From Conexibacter sp. DBS9H8 (GTDB taxonomy: Bacteria > Actinomycetota > Thermoleophilia > Solirubrobacterales > Solirubrobacteraceae): a DNA stretch of 64,000 nucleotides. Below are positions 17,116 to 25,501 of this stretch, one piece after another. The DNA is taken from NCBI RefSeq assembly GCF_023330685.1, contig NZ_CP097128.1:248001-312000 (forward strand), given 5' to 3'. The notes beneath the pieces were generated by a model. That model saw nothing but the letters and a program-made list of their open reading frames with translations. It was not told the origin of the DNA and did no database searches. The position numbers were made by a program, and so were the translations under genes. Each line of letters starts with the position of its first letter. The stretch's first letter is position 1.

Positions 17116-18116
17116 TGGGACTGTTCTCCCCCGAGCCCACGCCGGCCGACACGACCGACGTGCTCGAACCGGACGCGATCCTCGATTCCCCGGCCGAGGA
17201 GGACCCGACGGCGGGCAGCCTCGCCCGCGCAGCGGTGACGGTGATCGGCCACACCGGGAGCTGGGCGGCGGGCGCGTACCTGCGGGCGGGCCGTCGTGTG
17301 ATCGGCGTCGTCATCGCCCCCGCCTCGAGCGTCGAGCTCGTCCGTGACCTCGCCACCGAGACATCCCGTGCCCTGCAGACGGTGGCGGAGGCGACCGAGC
17401 TCGACCGCCGCCTCGATGAGGCTGGACCGGCGGGCGCGCTGCTCAAACGGATCGGCGCGGTCACCGGCGCCCTGCTGCCTGTCCCAGCCCGACAGGTCAC
17501 CCGCACGACGGGTGCCCTCTCCCCCGCTCCCGCTCACCCCAACGGGCGGCCGCTGAGTCTGCGCGAGCAGGGTGAGGAGCTGCTACGCCGGTCCCGTGAC
17601 GTCCGCGACGCCTACGACGCCCACCCCGCTTATGCGCGGATCCTCTCCGAGCTCGCCCCGGATGAGGCCCGGATCCTCCAGCTGATGCTCGTCGACGGAC
17701 CTCAGCCGACCGTTGATGTCCGCACCGGGGGGCCGCTCGGGCTGATCAACTCGCGCCTGATCGCCCCCGGACTGTCGATGATCGGCGCGCGCGCCGGGTG
17801 CCGCTACGGCGACCGGGTCCCCTCCTACCTCAACAACCTGTTCCGGCTCGGCCTGATCTGGTTCAGCCATGAGACGCTGCGCGACCATCAGCGCTACCAG
17901 GTGCTCGAGGCCCAGCCGGACGTGCTGGAGGCGATCCACTCGGTGAGCGCCGCCAAGGTCGTCCGCCGCTCCGTGCACCTCACCCCCTTCGGCGAGGACT
18001 TCTGCCGCGTCTGTCTCGCCGACGACGTCAAGGACCTCACCGGGCTGCCCGAGCACTCCGCCCCGAAGGAACTCGACAAGCAGGCCCAGCCTCCGACCGA
18101 GCGGGTCGAGGGCTGA
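17115..18116 (+). CDS. DUF4393/Abi-alpha-like protein
   Basis: 333 aa from the ATG at 17115, overlapping the DUF445 stop by one base. The frame is open upstream but that part lies in the DUF445 gene. Residues ~30-70 include a short hydrophobic stretch (RVIGVVIAPASSVELV); residues ~180-300 carry YARILSELAPDEARILQLM and a DxRTGGP segment followed by LINNLFRLGL-like helices, resembling DUF4393 (Abi-alpha) proteins. Tight coupling with DUF445 suggests a joint membrane-associated role. Some Abi-alpha proteins are linked to phage defence, but nothing here proves that. Confidence 0.55.
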   Translation: MGLFSPEPTPADTTDVLEPDAILDSPAEEDPTAGSLARAAVTVIGHTGSWAAGAYLRAGRRVIGVVIAPASSVELVRDLATETSRALQTVAEATELDRRLDEAGPAGALLKRIGAVTGALLPVPARQVTRTTGALSPAPAHPNGRPLSLREQGEELLRRSRDVRDAYDAHPAYARILSELAPDEARILQLMLVDGPQPTVDVRTGGPLGLINSRLIAPGLSMIGARAGCRYGDRVPSYLNNLFRLGLIWFSHETLRDHQRYQVLEAQPDVLEAIHSVSAAKVVRRSVHLTPFGEDFCRVCLADDVKDLTGLPEHSAPKELDKQAQPPTERVEG

Positions 18117-18124
18117 CGCCTCGG

Positions 18125-19114
18125 CTACAACCGCGCCGCCAGCTCACGCCCCGCCGCCTCCAGTGCCTCGATGGTTCCCGCCTCGAGGATCACCTGCAGG
18201 TCGAGGATCCGCTGGTCGAAACGGTCCAGGAGGCAGCGTCCGACGATCGCGTGGCAGGGCACCCCGGCCTGGCGGGCCCGGGTCGCGATCTCCCCGCACA
18301 CCTTGCCCGCCAGGCTCTGGCGGTCAAGCCGTCCTTCGCCGACGACGACAGCGCGGGCGGCCCGCATCCGCACATCAAAGCCGACGGTCTCCAGAACGAA
18401 CCGCGCCCCGCCGCGCAGCTCGGCACCCAACTGGGCCCACAGCCCGCCGGCGAGCCCGCCCGCCGCGCCGGTCATCGCCACCCCGCGGGGGTCCCGCGGC
18501 CAGGCCCCGGCGAGCCGGTCAAGCCGGGTGGTGAGCGCGGCCACCTGCTCGGCGCTCGCCCCCTTCTGGGGCCCGTAGACGGCGGCCGCCCGCTCAAAGA
18601 CGGTGCCGACATCACAGAGCACGACAACGCGAACCGTCCCGATCCCCCCGGCCGCGGCGATCACCTCCAGCGCGCCGGCACCGCCGTCGGTGGTCGCGCT
18701 CCCGCCGGCGGCGACGCACACCGTCTGCGCTCCGGCCGCGCAGGCGGCGAGGATCAGCTCGCCGGTACCGGCGCTCGATGCCGCCACCGCGTCCCGCTCC
18801 TCAGGCCCGACGAGCCCGAGCCCGCTTGCGGCGGCCATCTCGATCAGCGCGACCCCGTCCCCGAGCCCGTACAGCGCGCGGACGGGCCGCCCGAGCGGGT
18901 CACTGACGGTCACCTCGACCGGGTCGAGGCCGAGCGGACCGCCGACGGCGGCGAGGGTGCCCTCGCCGCCGTCGGCCACCGGACACAGCGACACCGGCCG
19001 CCCCGCCGCGCTCAGGCCGGCGCCGATCGCGGCGGCGACCTGGGTCGCGCTCAGCGTCCCCTTGAAGCTGTCGGGGGCGACGAGCACGTCGGTGGGAATT
19101 CCCCTGCGCGCCAT
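18125..19114 (-). CDS. glxK: Glycerate kinase
   Basis: 329 aa from the ATG at 19114. It fits the glycerate kinase type that phosphorylates glycerate with ATP (GlxK/GarK family). Characteristic blocks are VLVAPDSFKGTLSA at the N-terminus, PVADGGEGT, CVAAGGSATTDGGAGAL and GPQKGAS, with GEGRLDRQSLAGK near the C-terminus. Length is close to the usual ~370 aa but somewhat short. The start lies 21 bases from the divergent polymerase gene, so the two promoters must overlap. It probably feeds glycerate into glycolysis; no pathway partners are adjacent. Confidence 0.92.
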   Translation of the reverse strand: MARRGIPTDVLVAPDSFKGTLSATQVAAAIGAGLSAAGRPVSLCPVADGGEGTLAAVGGPLGLDPVEVTVSDPLGRPVRALYGLGDGVALIEMAAASGLGLVGPEERDAVAASSAGTGELILAACAAGAQTVCVAAGGSATTDGGAGALEVIAAAGGIGTVRVVVLCDVGTVFERAAAVYGPQKGASAEQVAALTTRLDRLAGAWPRDPRGVAMTGAAGGLAGGLWAQLGAELRGGARFVLETVGFDVRMRAARAVVVGEGRLDRQSLAGKVCGEIATRARQAGVPCHAIVGRCLLDRFDQRILDLQVILEAGTIEALEAAGRELAARL

Positions 19115-19135
19115 TTCCCGCCATCCTGTCAGCGC

Positions 19136-20146
19136 ATGGCCTCCGAGTACACGACGATCGCCGTCGCCGGACGGGAGGTGCGGCTCTCCAACCCGTCCAA
19201 GGTGTTCTTTCCCGACCGCGGAACTACCAAGCTCGCCCTCGTCGAGTACTACCTCAGCGTTGCCGACGCCGCCCTGGGTCACCTGCGGGACCGGCCGACG
19301 ACGCTGAAGCGCTACGTCGACGGCGCGGGAGGCCCGCCGTTCTTTCAGAAGCACATCCCCGACAGCGCCCCGGACTGGCTGGAGACGGTGACGGTGCGCT
19401 TCCCGAGCGGCCGGCCGGGACGGCTGCTCGTCCCCGCCGACGCCGCCCACCTCGTCTGGGGGGTCAACCTCGGGGTGATCGACTGGAACCCGTGGCCGGC
19501 GACGGTGGCCGCCCTGGGGACACCCGACGAGCTGCGGATCGACCTCGACCCCCACGACGGAGCCGACTTCGCCGCCGTGCGCGCGACCGCCCTGCTCATC
19601 GGCGACCTCCTCAGCGAGCACGGTCTCACCGGCTTCCCCAAGACGAGTGGCTCCCGGGGTATCCACATCACCGTCCCGATCCTCCCCGAGCAGGACGCGG
19701 TCGGGGTCCGGCGCGCCGCGGTCGCCCTCGCCCGAGAGGCCCAGCGCCGCGCCCCGGACCTCGCCACGGCCGCCTGGTGGAAGGAGGAGCGGGGCGCCCG
19801 GGTGTTCGTCGACTACAACCAGAACGCCCCGGACCGGACGGTCGCCTCCGCCTACAGCGTCCGCCCGACCGCCGACGCCCGTGTCTCCACCCCGGTGCAC
19901 TGGGCGGAGGTGCCCGACCTTGACCCGGCCGCCTTCACGATCGACACGGTGCCCGAGCGGGTCGCCGCCCACGGCGACCCGTCCGCGGACCGGCGCAGCG
20001 CCGCGGGCTCCCTCGCCAGGCTGCTCGCGCTCGCCCAGCACGACGAGGCGGCCGGCCTCCCCGACGCCCCGTGGCCGCCGAACTTCCCCAAGATGCCCGG
20101 CGAGGCTCCGCGCGTCGCACCGAGCCGGGCCCGTCAGTCCAGCTGA
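19136..20146 (+). CDS. LigD-type primase/polymerase domain protein
   Basis: 336 aa, a stand-alone LigD polymerase (archaeo-eukaryotic primase superfamily) module. Blocks seen are LSNPSKVFFPDRG, TLKRYVDG with FFQKHIP, the catalytic acidic pair in RIDLDPHDG, the SGSRGIHITVP motif and VFVDYNQNAPDRTVASAYSVR. In bacterial non-homologous end joining this module extends or fills DNA ends. CATCCT 8 bases before the ATG may be a leaderless -10. Its 3' end overlaps the convergent DNA ligase gene by 13 bases. No Ku gene is in the window. Confidence 0.93.
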   Translation: MASEYTTIAVAGREVRLSNPSKVFFPDRGTTKLALVEYYLSVADAALGHLRDRPTTLKRYVDGAGGPPFFQKHIPDSAPDWLETVTVRFPSGRPGRLLVPADAAHLVWGVNLGVIDWNPWPATVAALGTPDELRIDLDPHDGADFAAVRATALLIGDLLSEHGLTGFPKTSGSRGIHITVPILPEQDAVGVRRAAVALAREAQRRAPDLATAAWWKEERGARVFVDYNQNAPDRTVASAYSVRPTADARVSTPVHWAEVPDLDPAAFTIDTVPERVAAHGDPSADRRSAAGSLARLLALAQHDEAAGLPDAPWPPNFPKMPGEAPRVAPSRARQSS

Positions 20147-21096
20147 CTGAGCCGGCACTCGGCCGGGGCCTTGTCCTGGCGCCAGGCGACGAGTTTGGTG
20201 CCGTGGCGGATCCGCCCGCCGGAAACCTGGTCGTAGCGGACCTCGACGACGAGCTCGGGTCGCAGGCCGACCCACTCGAGTTCGCGCTCGCTCGCCCACC
20301 GGCTCGGGTCGGCGCTGCCGCGCTCCCCGGAGGCGTAGGGGGCCAGGCGGCGGGCCAGGTCCGCCTTCTCCGCCGGGCGGATCCCGCTGCAGTGCCCGAC
20401 GACCTGCAGCGCTCCGCCCTCGTCATAGAGACCGAGGATGAGTGAGCCGACCGTCCCCGGCTCGACCCCGTGCCGGTAGCCGACCACGACGCAGTCGATC
20501 GTTCGGACCCGCTTGACCTTGATCATCGCCGTCCGCTTCCCCGGCGCATAGGCGGCGTCGGCGAGCTTGGCGACGACGCCCTCTCCCCCCGCCAGCCATG
20601 GCTCCGCGGCGGCGGGATCGACACTCAGCGGGGTCAGGCTGACCCCGGTCGCTGGTTGGGGGCCCAAGCCCCTGACCAGCGCCTCCAACGCCTCCCGCCG
20701 CTCGACGAACGGGCGCTCCAGCCATACCGTGTCCCCCTCGGCGAGCAGGTCAAAGGCGATGAACCGGGCCGGCGTCGTCGCCGCGAGTGCGGCAACCCGG
20801 GAGGCGGCGGGGTGGAGGCGGTTCTGCAGGGCGCCGAAGTCCTCGTGCCCGTCGGCGGCGTCGATGACGATCTCCCCGTCGATCACGTACCGACCGGAGG
20901 CGAACGCCAGCTCGGGGAAGTAGCGGTGAAGCGGCTTGAGCCCGCGGGACTGGAGGTAGACCGCGGCGCCGTCGATGAAGGCGAGGGCGCGGAAGCCGTC
21001 GTACTTGGGCTCATAACGCCACTCGGGCCCGCGCGGCAGCTCCGGTTTGCCGCGGGCGAGGGCGGGCGCGATCGGGGGTGACAGGGGAAGGGGCAC
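20134..21096 (-). CDS. ATP-dependent DNA ligase (LigC/LigD ligase-domain type)
   Basis: 320 aa from the GTG at 21096; the open frame upstream overlaps the divergent regulator and is not coding in this frame. Motif I with the adenylated lysine is YEPKYDGFRAL, motif III is YVIDGEIVI, motif IV is EGVVAKLAD and motif V is AMIKVKRVRTID. An OB-fold domain follows with GHCSGIRPAEK and WVGLRPELVVEVRYDQVS. TAGGCT at 21107-21112 (minus) lies 10 bases before the GTG, fitting leaderless transcription. It seals nicks using ATP and should act with the neighbouring polymerase protein in end joining. Confidence 0.92.
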   Translation of the reverse strand: MPLPLSPPIAPALARGKPELPRGPEWRYEPKYDGFRALAFIDGAAVYLQSRGLKPLHRYFPELAFASGRYVIDGEIVIDAADGHEDFGALQNRLHPAASRVAALAATTPARFIAFDLLAEGDTVWLERPFVERREALEALVRGLGPQPATGVSLTPLSVDPAAAEPWLAGGEGVVAKLADAAYAPGKRTAMIKVKRVRTIDCVVVGYRHGVEPGTVGSLILGLYDEGGALQVVGHCSGIRPAEKADLARRLAPYASGERGSADPSRWASERELEWVGLRPELVVEVRYDQVSGGRIRHGTKLVAWRQDKAPAECRLSQLD

Positions 21097-21106
21097 CGGC
21101 GGAGGG

Positions 21107-21125
21107 AGCCTAGCGGCGCTACCCT
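21107..21125. promoter_or_regulatory. Divergent -10 boxes for DNA ligase and DtxR-family gene
   Basis: On the minus strand TAGGCT (21107-21112) lies 10 bases before the ligase GTG. On the plus strand TACCCT (21120-21125) lies 7 bases before the regulator GTG. Only 36 bases separate the start codons, so the -35 region of each promoter falls on the start of the other gene. Confidence 0.45.
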
Positions 21126-21132
21126 CCGCCGG

Positions 21133-21837
21133 GTGGAGCCGACCGTCGCCGAGCAGGAGTACCTCGAGTCGCTCTTCTGGCTGTTGGAGGCGGGCCTGGC
21201 GATGACCGGCGCGAACCTCGCGCGGGCGATGCAGCTGTCGGCCCCGACGGTTTCGGAGATGCTCGGTCGGCTCGAGCGGGACGGCCTGATCGCCCGTGAC
21301 AGCAGCCGGACGATCTCCTTCACGGAGGAGGGGCGCGCCGACGCCGAGCGACTCGTGAGCCGCCACCGGATGGTCGAGCGGTTCCTCACCGACGTCGTCG
21401 GAGTGCCCTGGGATGACGTGCATGAGGAGGCCGAGAAGCTCGAGCACGCGATGACACCGCGCTTTGAGGCGTTCATGCGCGCGGCGATCGGGGACGCGAC
21501 GACCTGCCCGCACGGCCACCCGATCCACGTTGGGCACCGGATTGACGGCGTCCCGCTCGCCGACTGCGCGCCCGGCGCCTCGATCCAGATCCTGCGCTTT
21601 GAGAATGAGGCCGAGGATCTCCTCCACTATCTCAAGTCCGTCGGGGTCGAGCCCGGCCTGACCGGCCAGGTGCTCGGCAGCGACCCGGAGGTCGTCAGCC
21701 TCACCCTGGCCGGCCGCGAGACGGAGCTGACCACGAGCGTTGCTGAGACGGTGTCGGTGCTCGCGAACCCAAGCCCGCCGCCGAGGATCGCCCTGCCCGA
21801 GCAGCTCGTGCTCGGACGCGAGCGCTACGGCCGCTGA
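21133..21837 (+). CDS. DtxR/MntR family metal-dependent regulator
   Basis: 234 aa from the GTG at 21133. Residues ~1-65 form a winged helix-turn-helix (MTGANLARAMQLSAPTVSEMLGRLERDGLI). Residues ~66-140 match the dimerisation and metal-binding domain, with SRHRMVERFLTDVVG, EEAEKLEHAMTP and CPHGHPI, which supply the Cys/His/Glu metal ligands of the family. The C-terminal ~75 residues fit the SH3-like FeoA-type domain. It should repress transport genes when iron or manganese is sufficient; no obvious target operator was identified here. Promoter is TACCCT, shared intergenic with the ligase. Confidence 0.92.
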   Translation: MEPTVAEQEYLESLFWLLEAGLAMTGANLARAMQLSAPTVSEMLGRLERDGLIARDSSRTISFTEEGRADAERLVSRHRMVERFLTDVVGVPWDDVHEEAEKLEHAMTPRFEAFMRAAIGDATTCPHGHPIHVGHRIDGVPLADCAPGASIQILRFENEAEDLLHYLKSVGVEPGLTGQVLGSDPEVVSLTLAGRETELTTSVAETVSVLANPSPPPRIALPEQLVLGRERYGR

Positions 21838-23048
21838 GCGGCGCCCGCCTCAAGCAGGCGGGTCCCCCCGAGCCAGCGCACGATCTGCTCGGCGATCACC
21901 GGGTGCCCGAGCAGGTCGAAGTGGGTGGCGTCCCCGAGGTGGCTGTAGTGGTCCGCGGCGAAGGCGACCGGCTCACCCCGCGCGGTGTCCCACGCCGAAT
22001 GGCGGTGCACGAGGAGGTCCCCGAGCCACGGCTCGAGGCCCCGGCCGAGCCCGGCGGAGAAGAAGTAGTGGTCGACGTCCTGGGCGCAACGCTCCGCGGC
22101 ACCGTGGCGGAGGTCCTGGATGCCGGCCGAGCGCAGCCCGAGCGCGTCGGCGAGCGCGCGGGTCTCGGGGACCCACGCCATCACGCGGGCGGCGGCGTCG
22201 GCGGCGACCTCGAGCCGAGCGCCGCGATGGGGGGTGCCGAGGCTGATCAGGTGGCGGACCGGCAGGGCGCTGTCACGGGCACTCAGCGCCGACAGGGCCT
22301 CACGGGCGACGAGCCCGCCCATCGAGTGGCCGATCAGGACGATCTCCTCGATCGTCATCGGGGCGTCGGCGACGAGCTCCTCGAGCAGGTCGGCCAGTTC
22401 GGCGCCGTTGTTGGCGATCGGCTGGCCGCTGTTGTAGCGGACGTACACCGGGGTGTAGCCGAGGGGGACGCGGAGGCGCTCCCCGTACAGCGGCCCGCGG
22501 CCCCGCCAGAGAAACCAGGCGTCGTCGGTCTCACAGAGGCCGTGGATGAACACAGCGAGCCGGGGGCTGGGCGGCGCGGCAGCGTCGACGCGGGCGACCA
22601 TCCTCAACGCGAGCGGGCTGCCCTCGCGGGCGAGCCGATCTCCGAACATGCCGTTGAGGACACCGAGCAGGACCCGGGCGCGCAGCCCGGCCTGCTGCCC
22701 GGCGGCGATCAACGCCGTCAGCTCGGCGCCGACCCGGGCGACGGTCTCTCCGACTGCGCCGGTGAGACCGTAGGCGAGACCGCTGATGCTGTCGTGGAGC
22801 ACCCGCACCGGCAGCGTTGCGAGGGCGACCGGGTCACCGGCCGCCGACAGCGCCCAGAAGACCCGGCCGGCGATCACCCGGTGGGTGTCGCGCAGGGCGC
22901 TCACGGCACCGCTGAAGCCCTGTCCGAGCAGAGCCCCGGTGCCGCTGATGAGACTGTCGAGGGGCGGCCCCGCGGAACCGGACCCCGTGGCCCTGGACCC
23001 CGGACCGCCGGTCCGCGTCAGCGCGCGCGAACCATCAGGCGGCGGCAT
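21825..23048 (-). CDS. Alpha/beta hydrolase, lipase/PGAP1-like
   Basis: 407 aa. The first ~160 residues are a helical N-terminal region without a recognised domain. The hydrolase core starts at LAVFIHGLCETDDAW (oxyanion-hole HG) and carries the nucleophile elbow GHSMGG, then LISLGTPHRGA; a C-terminal histidine in SHLGDATHFDLLGHP is the probable catalytic His. This pattern is that of lipase/esterase or PGAP1-like proteins. The start overlaps the aminotransferase stop by 14 bases and the 3' end overlaps the convergent DtxR gene by 13 bases. Substrate unknown. Confidence 0.8.
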   Translation of the reverse strand: MPPPDGSRALTRTGGPGSRATGSGSAGPPLDSLISGTGALLGQGFSGAVSALRDTHRVIAGRVFWALSAAGDPVALATLPVRVLHDSISGLAYGLTGAVGETVARVGAELTALIAAGQQAGLRARVLLGVLNGMFGDRLAREGSPLALRMVARVDAAAPPSPRLAVFIHGLCETDDAWFLWRGRGPLYGERLRVPLGYTPVYVRYNSGQPIANNGAELADLLEELVADAPMTIEEIVLIGHSMGGLVAREALSALSARDSALPVRHLISLGTPHRGARLEVAADAAARVMAWVPETRALADALGLRSAGIQDLRHGAAERCAQDVDHYFFSAGLGRGLEPWLGDLLVHRHSAWDTARGEPVAFAADHYSHLGDATHFDLLGHPVIAEQIVRWLGGTRLLEAGAAQRP

Positions 23049-24141
23049 CGGCCCGGGCGGTCACCGCGGCGTAGGCGTCGGCGAGGCGGCGCACCCCCTC
23101 GTCGATCTCCGCGACGCTCACGCCCGAGTAGGCGATCCGCAGCGCGGAGGCACCCCCCTCGATGAGGAAGTCGCTGCCCTTGACGAACTGCAGTCCGCGC
23201 TCGAGTGCGGCGGCATGCAGGGCGTCGCCGTCGGTGTCCTCGGGCAGCTGCACCCACATGAAGTAGCCGCCGTCGGGGATCTGGAAGCGGGCGTCCGGGA
23301 GCTCACGGGCGAGGGCGGCCCCGAGCGCGGCCGCCCGCTGGGCGAGCGCGGACTTGACGGTCGCGATCGCCGCGCTGAAGGCGTCCGAGCGGACGAACTG
23401 ATTGACGATCCCCTGGGCGAGCATGCTCGGTGAGATGTACGTGTTCGTCGCGAGCCGAGTGATCTGGGCGATCAGCTCGGGCTGCCCGACGAGGTAGCCG
23501 ACACGGACGCCGGGGCAGACGATCTTGGAGAAGGAGGAGGCGTAGACGACCCGGGCGGGGTCGAGGGAGAGCATCGTCGGGAGGCTCTCCCCCGAGAAGC
23601 GGACCTCCCGGTAGGGGTCGTCCTCGAAGATCGTGAAGCCGTACTCGGCGGCGAGGCCGAGCAGGGCGCGGCGCTTCTGCAGCGACAGGGTGTAGCCGGC
23701 GGGATTCTGGAAGTTGGGGATGATGTGGGCGAGCGTCGGGGCCGCCCCGGCGCTGAGCGCCCGTTCCAGCGCGCCGACGTCGATCCCGTCGGCCTCGAGC
23801 GGGATCGCCAGCACCGCCGCGCCGCGCTCGCGCAGCGCGAGCAGGGTGCGGTCATAGGTGGGGGCCTCCACGACGACGGTGTCTCCGGCCTGGACAAGCG
23901 TGTCGAACAGGAATGCGTCGGCCTGCATCGACCCGTTGGTGACGATCACATGGTCGGGGCTGACGTCGTGCTGGTGGGCGATCCACTCCCGCAACGGGCC
24001 GTACCCGACCGCCGTGCCATAGCCGGTGAGACCGGCCGGGTCAGCGGCGAAGGCGGCCTGGGCGGCGACGGCGAGGCCGCTGACGTCGACGATGTCAAGC
24101 GACGGCGCCCCTCGGGCAAAGGAGATGGTGGCGGCGGACAT
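23035..24141 (-). CDS. PLP-dependent class I/II aminotransferase (2-aminoadipate transaminase-like)
   Basis: 368 aa. Sequence blocks include SFARGAPSLD, GYGTAVGYGPLREWIA and VTNGSMQADAFL. Also present are IPNFQNPAGYTL and the cofactor-lysine site SSFSKIVCPGVRVGY. The C-terminal arginine for substrate carboxylate is in ALRIAYSG. This combination fits the LysN/ARO8-like fold I aminotransferases without a DNA-binding domain. The minus-strand hexamer TAGTCT at 24151-24156 lies 9 bases before the ATG; it is formed where the adjacent IS630 element has inserted. It is probably co-transcribed with the hydrolase. Exact amino donor unknown. Confidence 0.87.
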   Translation of the reverse strand: MSAATISFARGAPSLDIVDVSGLAVAAQAAFAADPAGLTGYGTAVGYGPLREWIAHQHDVSPDHVIVTNGSMQADAFLFDTLVQAGDTVVVEAPTYDRTLLALRERGAAVLAIPLEADGIDVGALERALSAGAAPTLAHIIPNFQNPAGYTLSLQKRRALLGLAAEYGFTIFEDDPYREVRFSGESLPTMLSLDPARVVYASSFSKIVCPGVRVGYLVGQPELIAQITRLATNTYISPSMLAQGIVNQFVRSDAFSAAIATVKSALAQRAAALGAALARELPDARFQIPDGGYFMWVQLPEDTDGDALHAAALERGLQFVKGSDFLIEGGASALRIAYSGVSVAEIDEGVRRLADAYAAVTARADAAA

Positions 24142-24156
24142 GGTGTCCTGAGACTA

Positions 24157-25400
24157 GTAGACCCGGCCGTTAGTTCTGGTTGTTAGGCCGCGAGTGCGAG
24201 ATCGGGTGCGTGCTGGCTGATCTTGGCCAGCACGCGGTCGAGGTCGCTGCGGGTGAAGGTCCAGTCAAACGGGCGTGCGATCTGGCGGTAGTGCTCCTCG
24301 AAGGTGGTGATGCGGGCCTGGAGGGCGCTGAGGTCGGTGAAGTCGTTGGGGGTCAGTGCTTTGCGTTGGAGGATCGAGAAGTAGATCTCGATCTGGTTCA
24401 GCCACGAGGCGTGGATCGGGAGATGGATCAGCCGCAGGTTCGGCCACTGGCTTTGGAGGCGGTCGATGCTGGCTTGTCCGTTGTGGCTGGAGCCGTTGTC
24501 CACGATCCAGAACACGCGAGGTGCGGAGGTGTAGGGCTCTTGACTCATCACCTGTTCCACGAGACGGCCGAACGGTTCGATCCCGGTCTTCTCTTCACAG
24601 CGTCCGTAGATCCGGGCGTGGTGGACGTCCCAGGCGGCGAGATAAGCCAGGGTGCCGCCACGTCGGTAATCGAACTCGCGTCGCAACGCACGCCCCGGTC
24701 CCGGCGCGAGGCTTGGGTGCCGGCGATGGAGCGCTTGGAGCTGGGACTTCTCATCGGCGCTGATCACCAGCTCATCCGGGCACAAGCGTTTGCCGTCAAA
24801 GACGCGGGCGTAGAGATCGAGAACGCGGTGAGCTTTCTCGGCGAAGTTCTTGTCGCGAACAAACAGCCAGGATCGGGTCTGCCACGGTTTGATGGCGTCC
24901 TCAGACAGCCACCGCCAGATCGTGGTCGCCGACGCGTCCGTCACGCCGCGCTCGATGACGAGACGGTGCAGCTCAGCGCGGGAGAAGCGCCCCAGCGGCA
25001 GACCGTGCTCGATCGGCAGCTGACAGGCGATCGCCTTGACCTCGGCGACCTGCTCCGGGGGGAAAACGCCGCGGCCGACCCGGCCGCGGTTGATCAACCA
25101 GACCCTCAAGGCGATGTTCGGCAAATCTTCGCCGCCACCGGCCGACCAGCCCGGCTGTGGTGTCCAGCCGCGCAGCGATCTCGGTGTCCGCCAGTCCGTT
25201 AGCGGCGTGCAACACGATCCGTGCTCGCTGCACATCCTGAAACGGAAGCTTCTCCGCCCGTGCGACACGCTCAAGCTCGCGACGCTCTACGTCGCTGAGT
25301 TCGATCTGGTGACGGGGCCGCCGGGCCATCACCTCAGAATTCAACCCGCGCGGCCGGACTCCTTCACATAATTCCGCCCAATACTTCCGGCCACGTCTAC
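24157..25400 (-). mobile_element. IS630-family insertion sequence, about 1.24 kb
   Basis: The ends are imperfect inverted repeats: left GTAGACCCGGCCGTTAGT (24157 on) and the right end read inward from 25400, GTAGACGTGGCCGGAAGT. Each end is flanked by TA (24155-24156 and 25401-25402), the target duplicated by IS630/Tc1-like elements. The element lies between the aminotransferase and sucD, 16 bases from the aminotransferase ATG. It encodes a frameshifted transposase. Confidence 0.85.
24183..25344 (-). pseudogene. IS630 transposase in two frames (+1 shift at a C6 run)
   Basis: The N-terminal frame (from 25344; MARRPRHQ at 25329 is an alternative start) encodes the helix-turn-helix part, LADTEIAARLDTTAGLVGRWRRRF, up to RPRRFPP. 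The C-terminal frame, open to 24183, continues as FPPEQVAEVKAI and carries the DDE catalytic core: ISADEKSQLQAL, FWIVDNGSSHNG and HASWLNQIEIYFSIL. The frames join at CGTTTTCCCCCCGGAG (about 25062-25078), and the C-terminal frame is +1 relative to the first. Removing one C from the run of six would restore one frame. Either a single-base insertion or a programmed +1 shift is possible. Confidence 0.8.
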
Positions 25401-25461
25401 TAGCTTCTCGATCTCAGGATGCGACTGGCTGCCCGGTCCTTCCGGGTGGCCACGCTCACCT

Positions 25462-25492
25462 GGCCCGCCCGCCAGGACCTCTCGGGCGGGCC
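25462..25492 (-). terminator. GC-rich hairpin after sucD
   Basis: Perfect 10-base arms (GGCCCGCCCG at 25462-25471 and its complement at 25483-25492) with an 11-base loop, placed 10 bases beyond the sucD stop. No U-run follows. It is the likely end of the sucCD transcript. Confidence 0.55.
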
Positions 25493-25501
25493 GCAGCGGC
25501 C

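Noticed and set aside
18251..19135. Upstream extension of the polymerase gene
   Set aside because: This part of the frame is antisense to glycerate kinase, which has strong motifs; the polymerase family start fits 19136.
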